From Stichopus chloronotus (taxonomy: Eukaryota > Echinodermata > Holothuroidea > Aspidochirotida > Stichopodidae), in contig CM037841.1 of NCBI GenBank assembly GCA_021234535.1, positions 13,536,825 to 13,600,824 on the forward strand: a stretch of 64,000 nt of DNA. Direction: 5' to 3'. The notes beneath the pieces were generated by a model. The model saw only the letters and a program-made list of their open reading frames with translations, was not told where the DNA came from and did no database searches. The translations under genes were made by a program, and so were the position numbers. This document shows positions 1 to 32,290 of this stretch, in pieces (the first letter of the stretch is position 1; every line of letters starts with the position of its first letter).

Positions 1-404
1 AAAATTGCAATAACACTGACATACCAGGTAAAATTTTTCATATTTCAGGTTAGGTGCGACGATAGTCGGAATACGTGAAATACCAGTTGGAATTTTTCAT
101 ATCTCCGTCTAGCACATTTTATGACTTCAAAATATGCCAAATATTGCGCTACATTGAATCTAAAGTTACCTGGTCGGTGAAAAAATTCTAGAAAGGGGAC
201 AGGGGACACCTCCCCCCTTACAACCCTCTCCCAGTCCAACCATCACTCATCTCATGTTTTCAACGCCTATCAAAATACTTGCATAACACTTTTTTCACAT
301 CAAGCTGGCTATCAGTTGCAAAGTTATCGGTACAAGAACTAGCTCTCTACTTAATATGCAATCCTCGTTCGCGTGTAGCAAAGTAGTAAAGCAACTAATC
401 GCCA

Positions 405-655
405 GAGAGTAAAAATTGTTGGAACTTCACTAGACTATAATTTCTCGGGAAAGATTGATCACAATAAATGCAAAAATTGCACCATATTTTGTCTAAGATT
501 ACTTAGTAGTTGAAAATTTCTCAAAACGAAAAAAGAACTGTTATCGTTAGAAAGTAAAAGTTATTGAATTAACTTTTCTGGAAATGACCAGAGCATAAAT
601 TTTCTAGATAAGATCAGTTCAAATAATTACCATTTTCCCATGAAATGTGTTTATC
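405..655. repeat. Diverged local duplication, period about 146 bp
   Basis: Two adjacent stretches, beginning near 408 and 551, share the order of words AGTAAAA(A/G)TT, CTAGA/CAGAGCATAA, TTTCT(C/A)G and GA(T/C)CA. The copies are strongly diverged, so this is an old tandem duplication. No coding potential is seen. Confidence 0.35.
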
Positions 656-690
656 TTTAAATTGAGAAATGGCAGACATATAATCTACTT

Positions 691-1217
691 TAAGGCTGGG
701 TGCATGTAGCTCACGTGCACACGGGAAGTGCCGTTTCCTGCCCTCTGGAGCTTTTGAAAATCCAACCTTTCTTTAACGCTCCACGCCAACCGCTTAGATA
801 GTAACCCCACTAGTTAGTAAGAGACATAATTATTTCAGACAATCTCTGCTTCTGCCCAATTTGGCGTCAAATGTGCTCAGCAAAATATTAATTGTCGAGA
901 ACTGAAAAATAAATAAGTAAAATGGAAGAGTATTTCTTACGATTCTTTTATCACCTTAGAAACCCTGATTTGTATTACCAATTTCAATAAACTGAATTTT
1001 CTTTTCACATGAATTGATTAATTTCAGACATGATATCCAAATTTTAAGGCTGGGTAAATTAAGCTTAAGAACACCCTCTAAGTGCCGTTTCATGCCACCT
1101 GGGGGTTTCGAAAAGCCAAATTTTGCTTGTACGATCATCGCCAATCAATAGTGGCACGCCTCTTAGATAGTAATGTGAAAATGTTGCTAATTAATCACAA
1201 TCATAATTCAGACAACA
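691..1217. repeat. Direct repeat, two copies about 354 bp apart
   Basis: The segment 691-845 and the segment 1045-1217 both open with TAAGGCTGGGT and then share AAGTGCCGTTTC, TGCC(C/A)-CTGG, a TTCGAAAA-like word, CTTAGATAGTAA and AATTCAGACAA in the same order. The intervening DNA (846-1044) is unrelated. These are diverged copies of one unit of about 155-170 bp. Confidence 0.55.
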
Positions 1218-1308
1218 CCTCCCCCCCCCCCATAAAATCGAGGTGTTGGTGTTCCTTTACGTGTTCCGCCACAAAGTATTTGCCAAGTTCTCAAAGAAAT
1301 CTTGGCAG

Positions 1309-1795
1309 AGTTGTGGGCTGAAGTGCGAAGACTGTGCCAGGTGAAACAAATCGGATTAAAGATTATTTCAGAAAGCAAGTTAAAAATAAAAGAGGAATTC
1401 CTGAACATGTATTCAATCCAAATCTGGAATCAAATGTAGCACCATTTTGCATCCAGCCCACCCTAAGTTAGCAAAAATTTTTCCAGAGGTGTCCCCGCCT
1501 CTTTAACCCCTCTCCCAAGATCAGTCTTTTATACAAGTCACTGTGACCTGGGCAGAGTTTTAAACTGAGGTGCAAGGATTGTGACAGGTGGAAAAATATC
1601 GCAGTTACCCAGAAATGGTTTAAGAATGAATAATTCACCCAGAAAGAAGAAAAAATAAAATCGTTAATTAAAAGAGAGAATTCCTGAAGATATATTCAAT
1701 TCAAATATAGCATCAAAGGTAACACCATTTTACATCCAGCCCACCCATATTGGCAAACATTTTTTTTTAAAGGGGTCCCCTCTCGCAATGATATT
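1309..1795. repeat. Direct repeat, two copies about 240 bp each, with a third partial end at 185-240
   Basis: The copies 1309-1498 and 1553-1790 share GACTGTG/GATTGTGACAGGTG, GAATTCCTGAA, ATGTATTCAAT, ACCATTTTGCATCCAGCCC and a closing AGGGGTCCCC-like word. The same end (GGGGACA, CCCTCTCCCA) is seen once more at 185-240, so this is probably an interspersed family that was locally duplicated. No reading frame is conserved between the copies. Confidence 0.5.
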
Positions 1796-3856
1796 CTTGC
1801 AACCCCATCACCGCAATGATATTCTTTTTGATGAAACGAGCAGTTATAGGCCTACTTAGGTAGAGATCCTATTCATTATATAATTCGTTAAAGACTGAAA
1901 ATGATTCCAGTCTTGAAAGAAAATTATGCTTAGATGTAATCATATTACATGTATTTTTTTAATTAAAGAGATGTACGTGCGTATTTATTTTACCCAATGC
2001 AAATATGGGTAATGTTACCGTGCACTTTGTTCTTTTCCTATGAAAAGATAATTAACTCTTAGTGATTCTTAAGATGACGTATACATGCAAATCTATAAGC
2101 TCTGTTAGATATCTATCCCCTTTCATCAAAGTTCAATATTTGTATTGTAGTCACTAGTCCAGCCTTGTCATATATTCGCTAGCCGCTACTAATCGGAATC
2201 CTTCATAATACTGCAACTAAACCTCGTACACGGACTTTGTACTGTTAATTGATCATTAACTTTCGGTATAAAGCACAGTCAAAGAACTTACAAAATGAAG
2301 GTAACCCGACTCAAAGGCTGGATTTATAGGTCAAAGGACTCATCCGGGACTATCATTTGAAACTCTGCAACATTTGTTTCAGCTGGTTTCAGAGAATTAC
2401 ATGATTGATCATCCGACTTGGTGAGTGCTGCTGAATCTCAGGTAGGTGACATTTTTCAACTCCCAGTGTGGCTTGTATAATACGTGGTTGTCCCCTTCAA
2501 TGCCCCCTGTCCAGTGTTAAATCAAGCTCAAATGCTGATGTTTAAAGAACAAAAGTAACAATAACTATGTATTTGTAATATAACATTTACAGTCTATACA
2601 AAGATATAAATGTATATACTTATGTCAAATAGCACTGTGTTTTGTTTAGAATGCGTACACTGTACAAAGGGTGACTAATTGGATGCACCTAATTCTCTTC
2701 CATAAATTTAAGGTAGTGTGATTGAACGTCATGTTCTTCCCCGCAAATCGTCTTCTCTCGTAATACTGAATGCATGTACATCCCTGAACCTTGCGTAATC
2801 GATGACAGCAAGGGTGTAAAGGGGGGGGGGGGGGGAGGATAGGTTTATGAAGGCCAATGGACAGGAGTGACGTATGCAAATTTACCGTATACTTCAACCC
2901 CATTAAAGGGAGAGTGAACCAAATTCTTCCCTTTCTTCTAAAAGTTAATCCATATAGAAACTGGACAGACGTTAGGTACTATTAGTAAACGTGTTTGCTG
3001 AAATGAATAACCATGAATTATAAGGTGTAATTTGTGGAAACTTGAGACCCCGCTGCCGTTTGTCATCAAATATAAAGAAATAGAGGGCGACAAATAAGAT
3101 GTGGTAGTATAGGATGGGGTCAGAAAAAAAGCAGTTAGAATGGGGGGGGGGGGGGAGGCTGCACTGGTATCAAGAGACATTGCATATAACCGGTGCTGTG
3201 CTAGAGTGGACAAAGGAGTAGCATTTACTTGACACTGAAATGCAAAAGGATATGGTGCATATTTACCTTTATATAAGACCATGCTTAGCTTCCATGGACA
3301 GGGGGCTCCATGATTGTACAAAGTAAAGACCTAATGATAAAACAGACACACTTACGAGCTTGAGGAAATTAAATGAGCGTGAGTAGATCAGGAGGGGGGG
3401 GGGGATTTAAAACTGTATCCCCCACCTTCTACAGCCTATTGACCGCATACCTGGACTTCCAAAGAGTGAATTTAATCAAATGTAGAAAGCTCCTTCTCAC
3501 GAAGGAAATAGGGTGGGGACTGAACCATCGAACCTTTTGTATACAAGTAGTTTTATACTTATGTTCGGAAATATGAATAAACTGAGTTTCTTCAAATATC
3601 GCAGAAATGATTTCCTAAACACACATATAATGATGATGTCAGCTTAGTCATATATGTAGGCCCATTTCACGACAGTTAGTGATATCATTTCAGTCTCTGA
3701 TCCATTGAATTCATATCAATTAAAATTACAACCTAGTGTTCTGCTGCATATGAACATCATTACACTACAGTAAAATGGTATCTTAAGTGACCTCATTTGT
3801 AATCGCCAGCTTATGACAACTTTATCTTTCTTTATTAATCTGTTAGTTTGTATAAA
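1796..3856. other. Region upstream of the dehydrogenase; no gene recognised
   Basis: I see no coding exon. The stretch contains three guanine tracts (2821-2835, 3142-3155, 3394-3404). A TTAG followed by TTTGTATAAAATG just before the start codon at 3857 could be a 3' splice site of a non-coding first exon, so the promoter cannot be placed from sequence alone. Confidence 0.4.
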
Positions 3857-23651
<19,795 letters not shown>

Positions 23652-23696
23652 TTTCATCCCTTACAGTTTTAAAGAATCCCTGAATTAGATTTACGG

Positions 23697-23702
23697 AATA
23701 AA
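23697..23702 (+). terminator. Polyadenylation signal AATAAA of the 3-beta-HSD-like gene
   Basis: A perfect AATAAA lies 45 bases after the stop codon. The short 3' UTR this implies is plausible, with a T/G-rich stretch (TGTTTGGTAGGTTTTC) just downstream. Confidence 0.7.
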
Positions 23703-26221
23703 ACTTCAAATGTTTGGTAGGTTTTCTAATCTAAGATTTATTGAGTAATAGTTATATGTAACGTCATCATTCCATCGTGTTTGTCGAGTGAGACCTAACG
23801 ATACCAAAAAGATCGAAATTACATTAATTGATGTAATTTGTTGATATCAAAGAATGAATCTCCATGTGAGTTAAAATTATACCGTTCAAAGTGTACGCAA
23901 AGTCGAGAGTGGCCTGCAGTAAAATCCAATATGTGTTTGAATCAAATGCATTATCATTTAACAGGCTCTTAATGCGTTTGTTTCTTGCTTTGACGTTCAA
24001 AAGTAAACTGCAAATTCTTTTAAAGGACATTTGATACATAGCCAATATTGTTCACTTACATCAAATGATCTTTGCCAAAATGGATTGGAAAGTTAAAATA
24101 GTGATCAGCCCTCACTGAGAGAAATTTGAAATATTCATTAAACCTAGAACATTCTAAATCGAAGTTTATCTCTCCGATTTTCAAATTAAACTCGTGAGCA
24201 TCAACTTGACAGACAGATGTAGATACCTGTCCTATCAGACTCTTGGTTTATTTAGGAACTTTCTCAGGGTACAACAGTTTCTGTGGCAGAGAGACGTTAT
24301 GAAATTGTTGCATGCATGGCAGCATAACACTTGCTGTGTTAAGAGCAGTAATGTGGACCGTTTTCAAACCTTTACACTATATATTGATGTACACCACCTT
24401 GTCAAACCATACAATATTGAGTTCAGGGGGAAAAATATAAATTAAGCTTATCCTTCATGCAAATGTAAATGTATGCTATAGCAAAGTAGTGCTGATGAGG
24501 TGGGATTTTTTATTGATAATATTTTGTTGTTCGTCCAACATTTGTTACTTATGTTACATTAAACTTGTTCATTTGCTCAAAACTTGTATTATTTGAAATT
24601 ATGACTCAAGATTCGCTGGACTTTTCTGTGGATAAAGTAAACTGAGCGAATATGAAACTAAGAAGGCTAAAGTTAAAATAAAGATTGAAACAAAAGAAAA
24701 AATAATAAATATATGATGAATTGTAAAACAGGGTAAAAGAAAGAGAATATGTAATCACACTAACAACGATTAGAGTATTTGTAACATTGTTTTCGAAGGA
24801 TTATTTAATTCAGCTCATATGAAGAACAGTCGTATTCATAATATCGTTTTCGAAGGATTTGTTTAAAGGGAAAACCAATGATCTTATTTTCATTTGTTTA
24901 CTATGCCTCGACGTTTCACTTTTTCCCTGTGCACATAACTGTGGAACTACCATACTTCATGTTTTCCCATCAGATAGCTTTACCTCCATAAAGCAAGTGA
25001 TCCGTTATCGAAGTACAATAACATTTTGTAGAATCCTTTTTTGGTGTTGCATTTCACCAAAATATCAGTATTGTCTCGTACAGAAACGAAGATTTTTACA
25101 CCCACCTCGATCTTTGTGCAAGCAGCATACTGAGGGCAAATTGTAAACAGTCGTGAACGTGAAAGTACAATACTTATTTCCACAAGTTTGTTTATCGCTG
25201 TAGTCGGGTAATCGAGGGGGTCCAGGATTTTTGTCTGCGAGCTTGTGTACCAGCTTCATAAATTGTGGGAGAACGTCTTTCATCTGAACATTTACATTAC
25301 AAAAGGTGTTCTCATTGTGGTGTGCAAGTTTGTCCACCAAATCCGTGACGTGAATGGAAATGAGATTAAATGTCTGGCATGTGAAAATACAGGCAGAAGT
25401 TTTCAATTTTGGAAATATTTTGGGATGCACGTGATCCCACGGCGCCCTCTGATCCTCCACCGCATGGTGACAGCGATGACAAATTTAGCATTTTCTATAT
25501 CGTAAAAATAAAGACAATTGATTAGAAAAAGAACTTGCATTTGTAAACAGAGTATTATAAATTTTCAATAAGGTCAGCCTTGTTCAACAAAGGGTATGCA
25601 CAACTGTAAAGGTGTGTAAGTAACCTCTAGGTGAGATTTACTCTGAGTAGTACCCAGCGGAGCAGTTGACTCACGGATTTGATCCTGCCCAATGATGGCC
25701 TACACACAATATAGACTGCCACTATAAAGTGTTTTTGCTTCATCTATTCAGGCTTGACGTCCCCTAAGCTCAAAGATCATTAGGCGCACCGAACAGTGAG
25801 AAAAATAGTGACAAACTTGTTCAATACATTTTGACAATTTGGTCTTTCTGTTAAAAGTGTTATCGTTTCGACTGGACAATGTCTTCATTACATGTCTGTT
25901 ATTCTCATCATACAGTCTGCACACTCCATAAATGGCAACCTATATGCTATCAGATTTTAATTCCAGATGGACTTTCTGATAGCACCATGACGCGTTGTTA
26001 GTGTACATCATTGTGCACTTACGTAGCCAGGATTATTCAACGAATGGTTCCAAGCCTGGAAAGATGGATCAGACGGAAGCCGGGGAACAAGAGTCCACCG
26101 AGATGTCACATTTCGGAGAAACAGATTTTATTTAAGGGGATTATATAATAGGTGAGGGACAAACACGACAACATCGGTCGGCTTAGACCGTGCACATTGT
26201 CTGCAATTTCTCATTTAAATT
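23703..26221. other. Intergenic DNA; nothing recognised
   Basis: No exon with both splice signals and a recognised domain was found. A short direct repeat (GTTTTCGAAGGATT at about 24790 and 24847) is present. Open frames around 24860-25500 on both strands overlap each other and show no family resemblance. Confidence 0.4.
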
Positions 26222-27928
26222 AATTATTACTATTATTATTACAAAATTTAGAAAGCGTCACAACTATAAAATTATAATCTGTTGCGCTGTACAGTATAAA
26301 ATATCAAAACAGAAAAAGAAAACAGGAAACCAATAAAAGCTAAAGAGCTAAACGTTAAAAGCTTGTCTAAAAAGGTAAGTCTTAAGATTTGATTTAAAAA
26401 TACTTATAGATGAGCACCGTTTAAGATTATCTGGAAGCGAGTTCCAGAGTCGGGGACCAGCAACTGCGAAAGCACGTTCTCCGAAAGAAGTCGAGAAGAG
26501 AGGGACAATTTAACTGATGGAAGAAATAGAACGCAGCTGGTACTTCAAACCCTCCCTCTTTGACAATAAACAAGATAAATAATCAGGGGCCATATCGTTA
26601 AGAGCTTTAAACACTAAAATGATCACCTTAAACTGAATTCTATACTTCACCGGTAGCCAGTGGAGGTCGTGCAAAATTGGTGAGATATGACAAAATTTGG
26701 GGGTAAGAGTTACCAGTCTGGCTGCAGCGTTTTGAACCCTTTGCAGTTTGTTATAACACTGTCAGGAAGCCCATATGATAACGCATTACAATAGTCAAGA
26801 TGACTGGTTATAAAAGCATGCACGAAAGTCTTACATGCATCCTCAGAAAGCATCTTCCTAATTTGTGTTATCCTAAATAGCTGGGAAAAAGACTTACTGC
26901 AAATTTTACTGACATGAAAATCAAATTGAAAACACTTATCAAACCAAATACCAAGATTACTTAGTTCTGTTACAGCATTGATTTGCACATTTCCAACTAA
27001 TATAGAGTTCGTAGAAATCTTGGAAAGCAACCTTTGGGAGCCAATAATTAAAAACTCTGTCTTATCATCATTAATATTAAGCTTACTCTTAATTAACCAA
27101 TTACGAACATCAGAGATACAACATTGCATGGCATTTAAGGCTTCAGTCTCCGAAAATTTGTCATCATGTTTAAAAGATAAATACAGTTGTGTGTCATCCG
27201 CGTACGTGTGGGCCCTTGGGAGGTGGGAGAACAAGACATCAAAAAGCTTACTAGCATAGATAACAAATAAGACTGGTCCTAGACAGGAACCCTGTGGGAT
27301 TCCATATTTAAGGTTAAAATCTCTAGAAAATGAATCATTGACATTAATACGCTGTGTACGGTTTAGGAGGTAGGAACGAAGCCAGCTTGCCGAGTGTTCA
27401 CTAATGCCAAAATCACATTCTAAAATTTCAAGGAGTAATGGATAATCTACAATATCAAAAGCAGCACTTAAATCAAGCATCACTAAAAAAGTGACCTGTT
27501 GCTTATCCATATTCTGCAAAATATCAGATGAAGCTTTTACAAGTGCAGTCTCAGTACTGTGAAATGGTCGATATGCAGACTGGCACATAGGGAGTAAACT
27601 GTGCAAATTAGTATGAGTCATAATTTGTTCTACAACTGCTTTTTCTGCAATCTTAGAGATAAACGACAAGTTGCTTATGCGTCTATAATTAGCAAAAGAA
27701 GTATCAGGACCTAATTTCTTTTGAAAGGGACGAATAGTGGCACATTTCCAGGAGTCAGGAAACTCATGGGTAAGAAGAGAGAGATTAATTATCTTTGTAA
27801 TGACTGGAGACAAAACGTCTAAACATTTCTTTAAGAGAAACGTAGGAATTGGGTCAAGAGAACAGCAAGAATTTGAACTAGAAGTTATGAGTCTATAGAC
27901 ATCATTTACCGTCAAAGGCTCGAATTTT
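26222..27928 (-). mobile_element. CR1/L2-like LINE, 5'-truncated, RT and C-terminus with 3' tail
   Basis: Reading on the - strand from 27928, the frame to 26710 encodes a nearly complete RT: LDPIPTFLLKKCLD, PDSWKCATIRPFQKK, the NYRRISNLSFISKIAEK block (canonical NYRPIS, here Arg for Pro), SAYRPFHSTETALVK, MLDLSAAFDIVDYPLLL (first aspartate), GIPQGSCLGPVLFVIY, HTYADDTQLYLSF (YADD at 27204-27193) and ITSHLDYCNALSYGLP. A frameshift near 26750 moves the coding to another frame (LQRVQNAAARLVT, LHWLPVKYRIQFKV), and after a further stop near 26510 comes GPRLWNSLPDNLK and the terminal LKTYLFRQAFNV. The 3' UTR ends in (TAA)n at about 26222-26240. The 5' end is truncated (no endonuclease). Confidence 0.92.
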
Positions 27929-27954
27929 TATATATTATTACATTACATACACAT

Positions 27955-30700
27955 TAAGTAGAGCAATAACTTGTGACAGTGTATCTAATCAGGTAAAGTA
28001 CGAGAGAAAAATCTTAATTTGTCAACGAATGGGGGGGGGGGGGGTATTCTGAACGGTAGGCCTACACTTAAAATGCTTACCATTGATGCGCAAAACGTTT
28101 TTACGATTATTGATGAGTTTTAGACATTCTTACCGGGACATGAATAGAATCATATCTTAACAGTCTATTTATCTATTATCAACCACAATTTCAGAATGTT
28201 ATTTCATAATTAAGAAGACATGTATTAATTATAGAAAATCAAATATCACATGAAGGGGTTATATAAAATTAATAGATCTACGACTCATAGTCAGTAAGCA
28301 CCATCAATTTCTTCTTGAAAGAATAAAAAAGATTTGATAACGAGTTATCGGTATATTGAGAGTGTCTTTATGGCAAACGTTAGTTAATTTAGATAAAACG
28401 CAAATCCAGTTTTTGAACAAAGATTGCAACTGTTTAGCCGCAGGATTGAAAGGGAGGATTTCAATGACTTTCTTGAATTTCAAAGTAGGTGACGTCACTT
28501 AATAATGTTTGTTTCAATGACGCTAAGTCGGAGACATTCTTGGCACATTATGGCTTTGATTGCAATTAACAACGATTTTTGTTGCAAAAAGGTACCAACT
28601 ATTTTCGTTAAAAACACTTGAAAATTCACTAATTAACAACAATCATGGATATAGTAAAAGCATGGTATAAAAAAAGAAACAACTTCACAACAGATATATT
28701 CAGTGCACACCATCGAGTTGCTTTAAAGGGTGTAATGTCCTTTTTTACGAGTTCCAGATATTCGTATCCTTACGTTCATGATAATTCCCATTGATGAACA
28801 AAACGTTACCTTCATGAATGCTGAGTTCCAGACATTCTTACATGGATATGGCTTTGAAAATCGCTTAAAAGTCGATTTTGTTATTAAGCGGAGCTCCACA
28901 ATACTATTTTTAGACTTTGTGTGGATATCTTAAATATCGTTACGGAAAGAACGGGGATGGATGAAATTAATTTGATTTTTCGACTAGTAGCTACTAAGCG
29001 CCATCTATTTCTTTTGAAAAAATATGTAAGATTTGATAACGAGTTGCATATATTTTTATCGGTACATCAGTACATTCAGGTGTCCTTAATAGATAAGGCA
29101 ATCGTTTGTAGTGTAGTTAAGAAACAAATCCAGTTTTTATTTAACAAAGATAATAACTAATTTGAAAATGATTAAAATAGAAGATTTGATTAACTTTGAC
29201 TTTAACGTCCTCACAGCTGAAGCTATCAACGAAATAGGGTTTATTTAAATGACACGTAATTTGAAGACATTCTTACCAGGACATTGTTCAGACTGTAATA
29301 AACATGTATTTACTATTATTTGCTATTTTTTATTAGGCAGAACCTACTACAAAGTCAAGATTACTTAAAAATCCAAACTATATAAGAAATCATGAATATA
29401 TTACCAGATTTGCATAAAAATTTCAACAACAAGATATAGTTAGTAAGTACCATAGATTTATCTTTAAAAGGACGAATGCTGATTTGTTAATGAGTTCCAG
29501 ATATACTTATCGGTACTTCTAAGATCATTCCCATTGATACAAAAACGTTACCTTCATGGTTGCTGAGTTTCAGACATTCTTACCTCTCTTCTAAAATCTT
29601 TTAAAAGTCAATTTTGTTATCAATCATAGCTCCTCGATAATTTTGTTTTAGCTTTTCTGTGCATTTGCTGAGAATCGTAACGGAAAGATCAACTAATAGA
29701 AATGTATAAAATTAATTGATTTTCGACTCGAATATAGTAAACACTATCTATTTCTTAAGAATGAGTATATGAGATATGATAACAAGTTGGAAATATTCGT
29801 ATCAGTACATTCAGAGTATCCTTAATAGATGTGTTAAACTTTTCAACTGTAGCTAAGATACAAATCCAGTTTCTTCACAAAGATTGTAAGTTATTTTAAA
29901 ACGATTAAAAATAGAAGATTTGATCGACCTCGATCTTAACATCACCACACCTGACACCATCAAGTAAAATAACATTGATTTAAATAACACATAGGTTGGA
30001 CACATTCAAACCAGGATGTGGCTTAGATTGTGATGAACATTAATTTTTTATTCATAGACAATTCCAACTATTTCTTGACCTTGACATGGACATGTGATGG
30101 ACATTAATTTTTTATTAATAGACAATTCCAACTATTTCTTGACCTTAACATCACCACATCTGACACCATCAGGTAAAATAACATTGATTTAAATAACACA
30201 TAGGTTGGACACATTCAAACCAGGATGTGGCTTAAATTGTGGTGGACATTAATTTTTTATTCATAGACAATTCCAACTATTTCGAAAAAAAAATTGTTTA
30301 AAAATCCACAAAATATAAAAATCATGTACATAATAATAGCATTATATAAAAACCAAATTTACAACAAGATGTATTCAGTAAGAACGAATTATTTCCTTTG
30401 AAAGAGCGAATGTCAATTTGTTCCAGATATACGTATCAGTCCATTCATTATTATGCTCATTAATGAACAAAACGTTACCTTCATAATCGCTCAGCTAGAG
30501 ACAATCATGGATTTTAACAACGTTGAAAAATCGATTTTATTATCAACCAGGGCACCACGACAATTCTATTTTACCCTTCCTGTACATGTCTTAAATATCG
30601 GAACGGAAAAATCAACTGAGGTGTATGAAGTTAAAGGGCATACGACTCGAAATATATCTTTTATTTAATATATAATTATTTGAAAAAAATAAACAAAAAA
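27955..30700. repeat. Diverged tandem array, about four units of roughly 700-900 bp
   Basis: The landmark CATTGATGAACAAAACGTTA(CC) or a close variant recurs at about 28083, 28789, 29533 and 30462. Between landmarks the order repeats: TTCCAGACATTCTTAC, a T-rich AAAGTCGATTTTGTTAT, GGCGCCATCTATTTCTT or variant, AGATTTGATAACGAGTT, TATCGGTAC/ATTCAG, AAATCCAGTTTTT, ATAGAAGATTTGAT and CATTTAAATAACAC-like words. Unit spacing is 706, 744 and 929 bases, the last enlarged by an internal duplication. Small open frames inside (for example 28921-29160, 30453-30668) are not conserved between units. Confidence 0.75.
29932..30285. repeat. Recent internal tandem duplication, period about 209 bp
   Basis: 29932-30080 and 30141-30285 are nearly identical (shared TCACCACA(C/T)CTGACACCATC, AAATAACATTGATTTAAATA, GGTTGGACACATTCAAACCA, GGACATTAATTTTTTATTCA). 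A third partial copy of the last part lies at about 30096-30144. The low divergence contrasts with the older array around it. Confidence 0.85.
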
Positions 30701-31894
30701 AATGTAAATATTCATTACAAACTGATTTTCGTCTACAAACAAATATTTCATTTGAAAGGTTAGCTATCCATTTAGAAAAACACAAAGTGGAGCCATGAAA
30801 AAAATTACTTGTTTAAGGGGGTGGGGTTCAGTCGTCTTGATCATGTAACTAAGAAACGTTTAAGAAAATGTGTAAAGTTGCGATATTCACGTTTTAAAAG
30901 ATTTTGTGTTTATTTTGTGTCTTACTAAACTGAAGACTTCATGGTCAGAGTATGGTAACTTGGGATTAACATAAAAAGTCACCTCAATTCAGCTCTATCG
31001 TGAGTTCTGGTGATTGTAATTCCTTCCAGTAGTGAAAAATAAATGTGAATTTACAAATCTCTTCCTTTAGAGATAGGTATATTTGAATATGTTAAGCATT
31101 TTGCAACAGCTGAAAGGTTAGGTGGTTCAATTACGCGACCTGTACAACACACCTTACTTATTGGAAAGAGTATAACTCTAACGTCTTTCCTCTAGTGACT
31201 GTAAACAATGGTCGTTGAACCTTTAAACTAGAGGGACTCTTTATAAAGCCTATTGTAGATGTCTTTTCTTTTACTTCATTCAACACCTAGAATTATTACC
31301 CAGATACATAAAGTTTACAGAACAGTATTTATATAGTTCTGTCCGTTTGAGTTCGTTGTTCCCAGAAATGGTCACCTTTACTGTGTGTTGGTATTGTTCG
31401 CAAGCGTCTATTGATTCTGCCATGCCTTAACAATCAGTTCACCATGAAACGAGGACAATAGTCACATATTGTTCGTGCCTACTAACTCCCCCGCCCCCTT
31501 TTAGAAAGGTTTTTTTTCGAACGGTCAATTGTAAAACCTTTTGAAGAAAAGACAATTATGAATATTCATTACAAACTTCTCCTGTTCAAACAAATGTTTG
31601 ATTGACACTTACGTCTCCGAGGCTTCTGGTTTTATTGAGGCCTTTCCTATCAAATGATAATGACATGAAATATAGAAACGGTTAACTCTTCCTATGTACG
31701 ACCTGGAGGATTGTACTAACATACACCAGCGCATGATTTTTTTATTGTTACCAGACATCATGTCTCTCTTAACTAAAAGCTTGACTGCATAGGTTGACAT
31801 ACTGTGTGACATTTATGGAAAATAAAAGATGTAAAAATTATGTCGACAACTTGCACTAACAGCAACTATGACAACTTTATTATCTATTTTAATA
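30701..31894. other. Intergenic DNA; nothing recognised
   Basis: Only a short pair, AATATTCATTACAAACT with CAAACAAAT(A/G)TTT, at about 30707 and 31559 is noted. No gene seen. Confidence 0.4.
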
Positions 31895-32290
31895 ATGATG
31901 ACCCTTGGCCTTTGACCTATGACATCATCTATCAGGTGGACATAATATCCCACCATTGGGCATCTACCTATGAAGTTCATCCGACTTACTGTATGTATGA
32001 GGAGACGGTATACTTAGATACACACCGTGCACTCACGCAAGCACACGCACACACACATCTGGATATCCCTTCCCACCACCTCACCACAATCGGTAATCCT
32101 GATCCATATGATTTGTGCATCTTAAGGAAACCTACTAATGTCATATTGTTTTAGCTGAATAATTCAGAGGCCACGATAAGGTGGTCAACCATTTAAGTGT
32201 CAATCCACCAAAGCAGCTCAATGGAGTACAGGATCTTCTCGCTATTACACTAAGTATAGGGATGAGATAACCACCTTGAAAATAAAAAAA
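31895..32290. repeat. Interspersed relative of the 8.8-9.7 kb tandem family
   Basis: GACCCTTGGCCTTTGACCTA, TGACATCATCTATC, GGACATAATATCCCACCATT, GCATCTACCTATGAAGTTCA and TCCGACTTACTGTATG(TA) follow the same order as the unit at 9066-9180. They are followed, as there, by a CA-rich tract, AATCGGTAATC and TATAGGGATGAGATAACC. Confidence 0.6.

Noticed and set aside
2938..3321. 127-codon - strand frame
   Set aside because: It crosses a 14-base G tract, has no domain resemblance and no splice support.
24859..25505. Cluster of overlapping frames on both strands downstream of the dehydrogenase
   Set aside because: Mutually overlapping, no recognised domains, no phase-consistent splice pairs.
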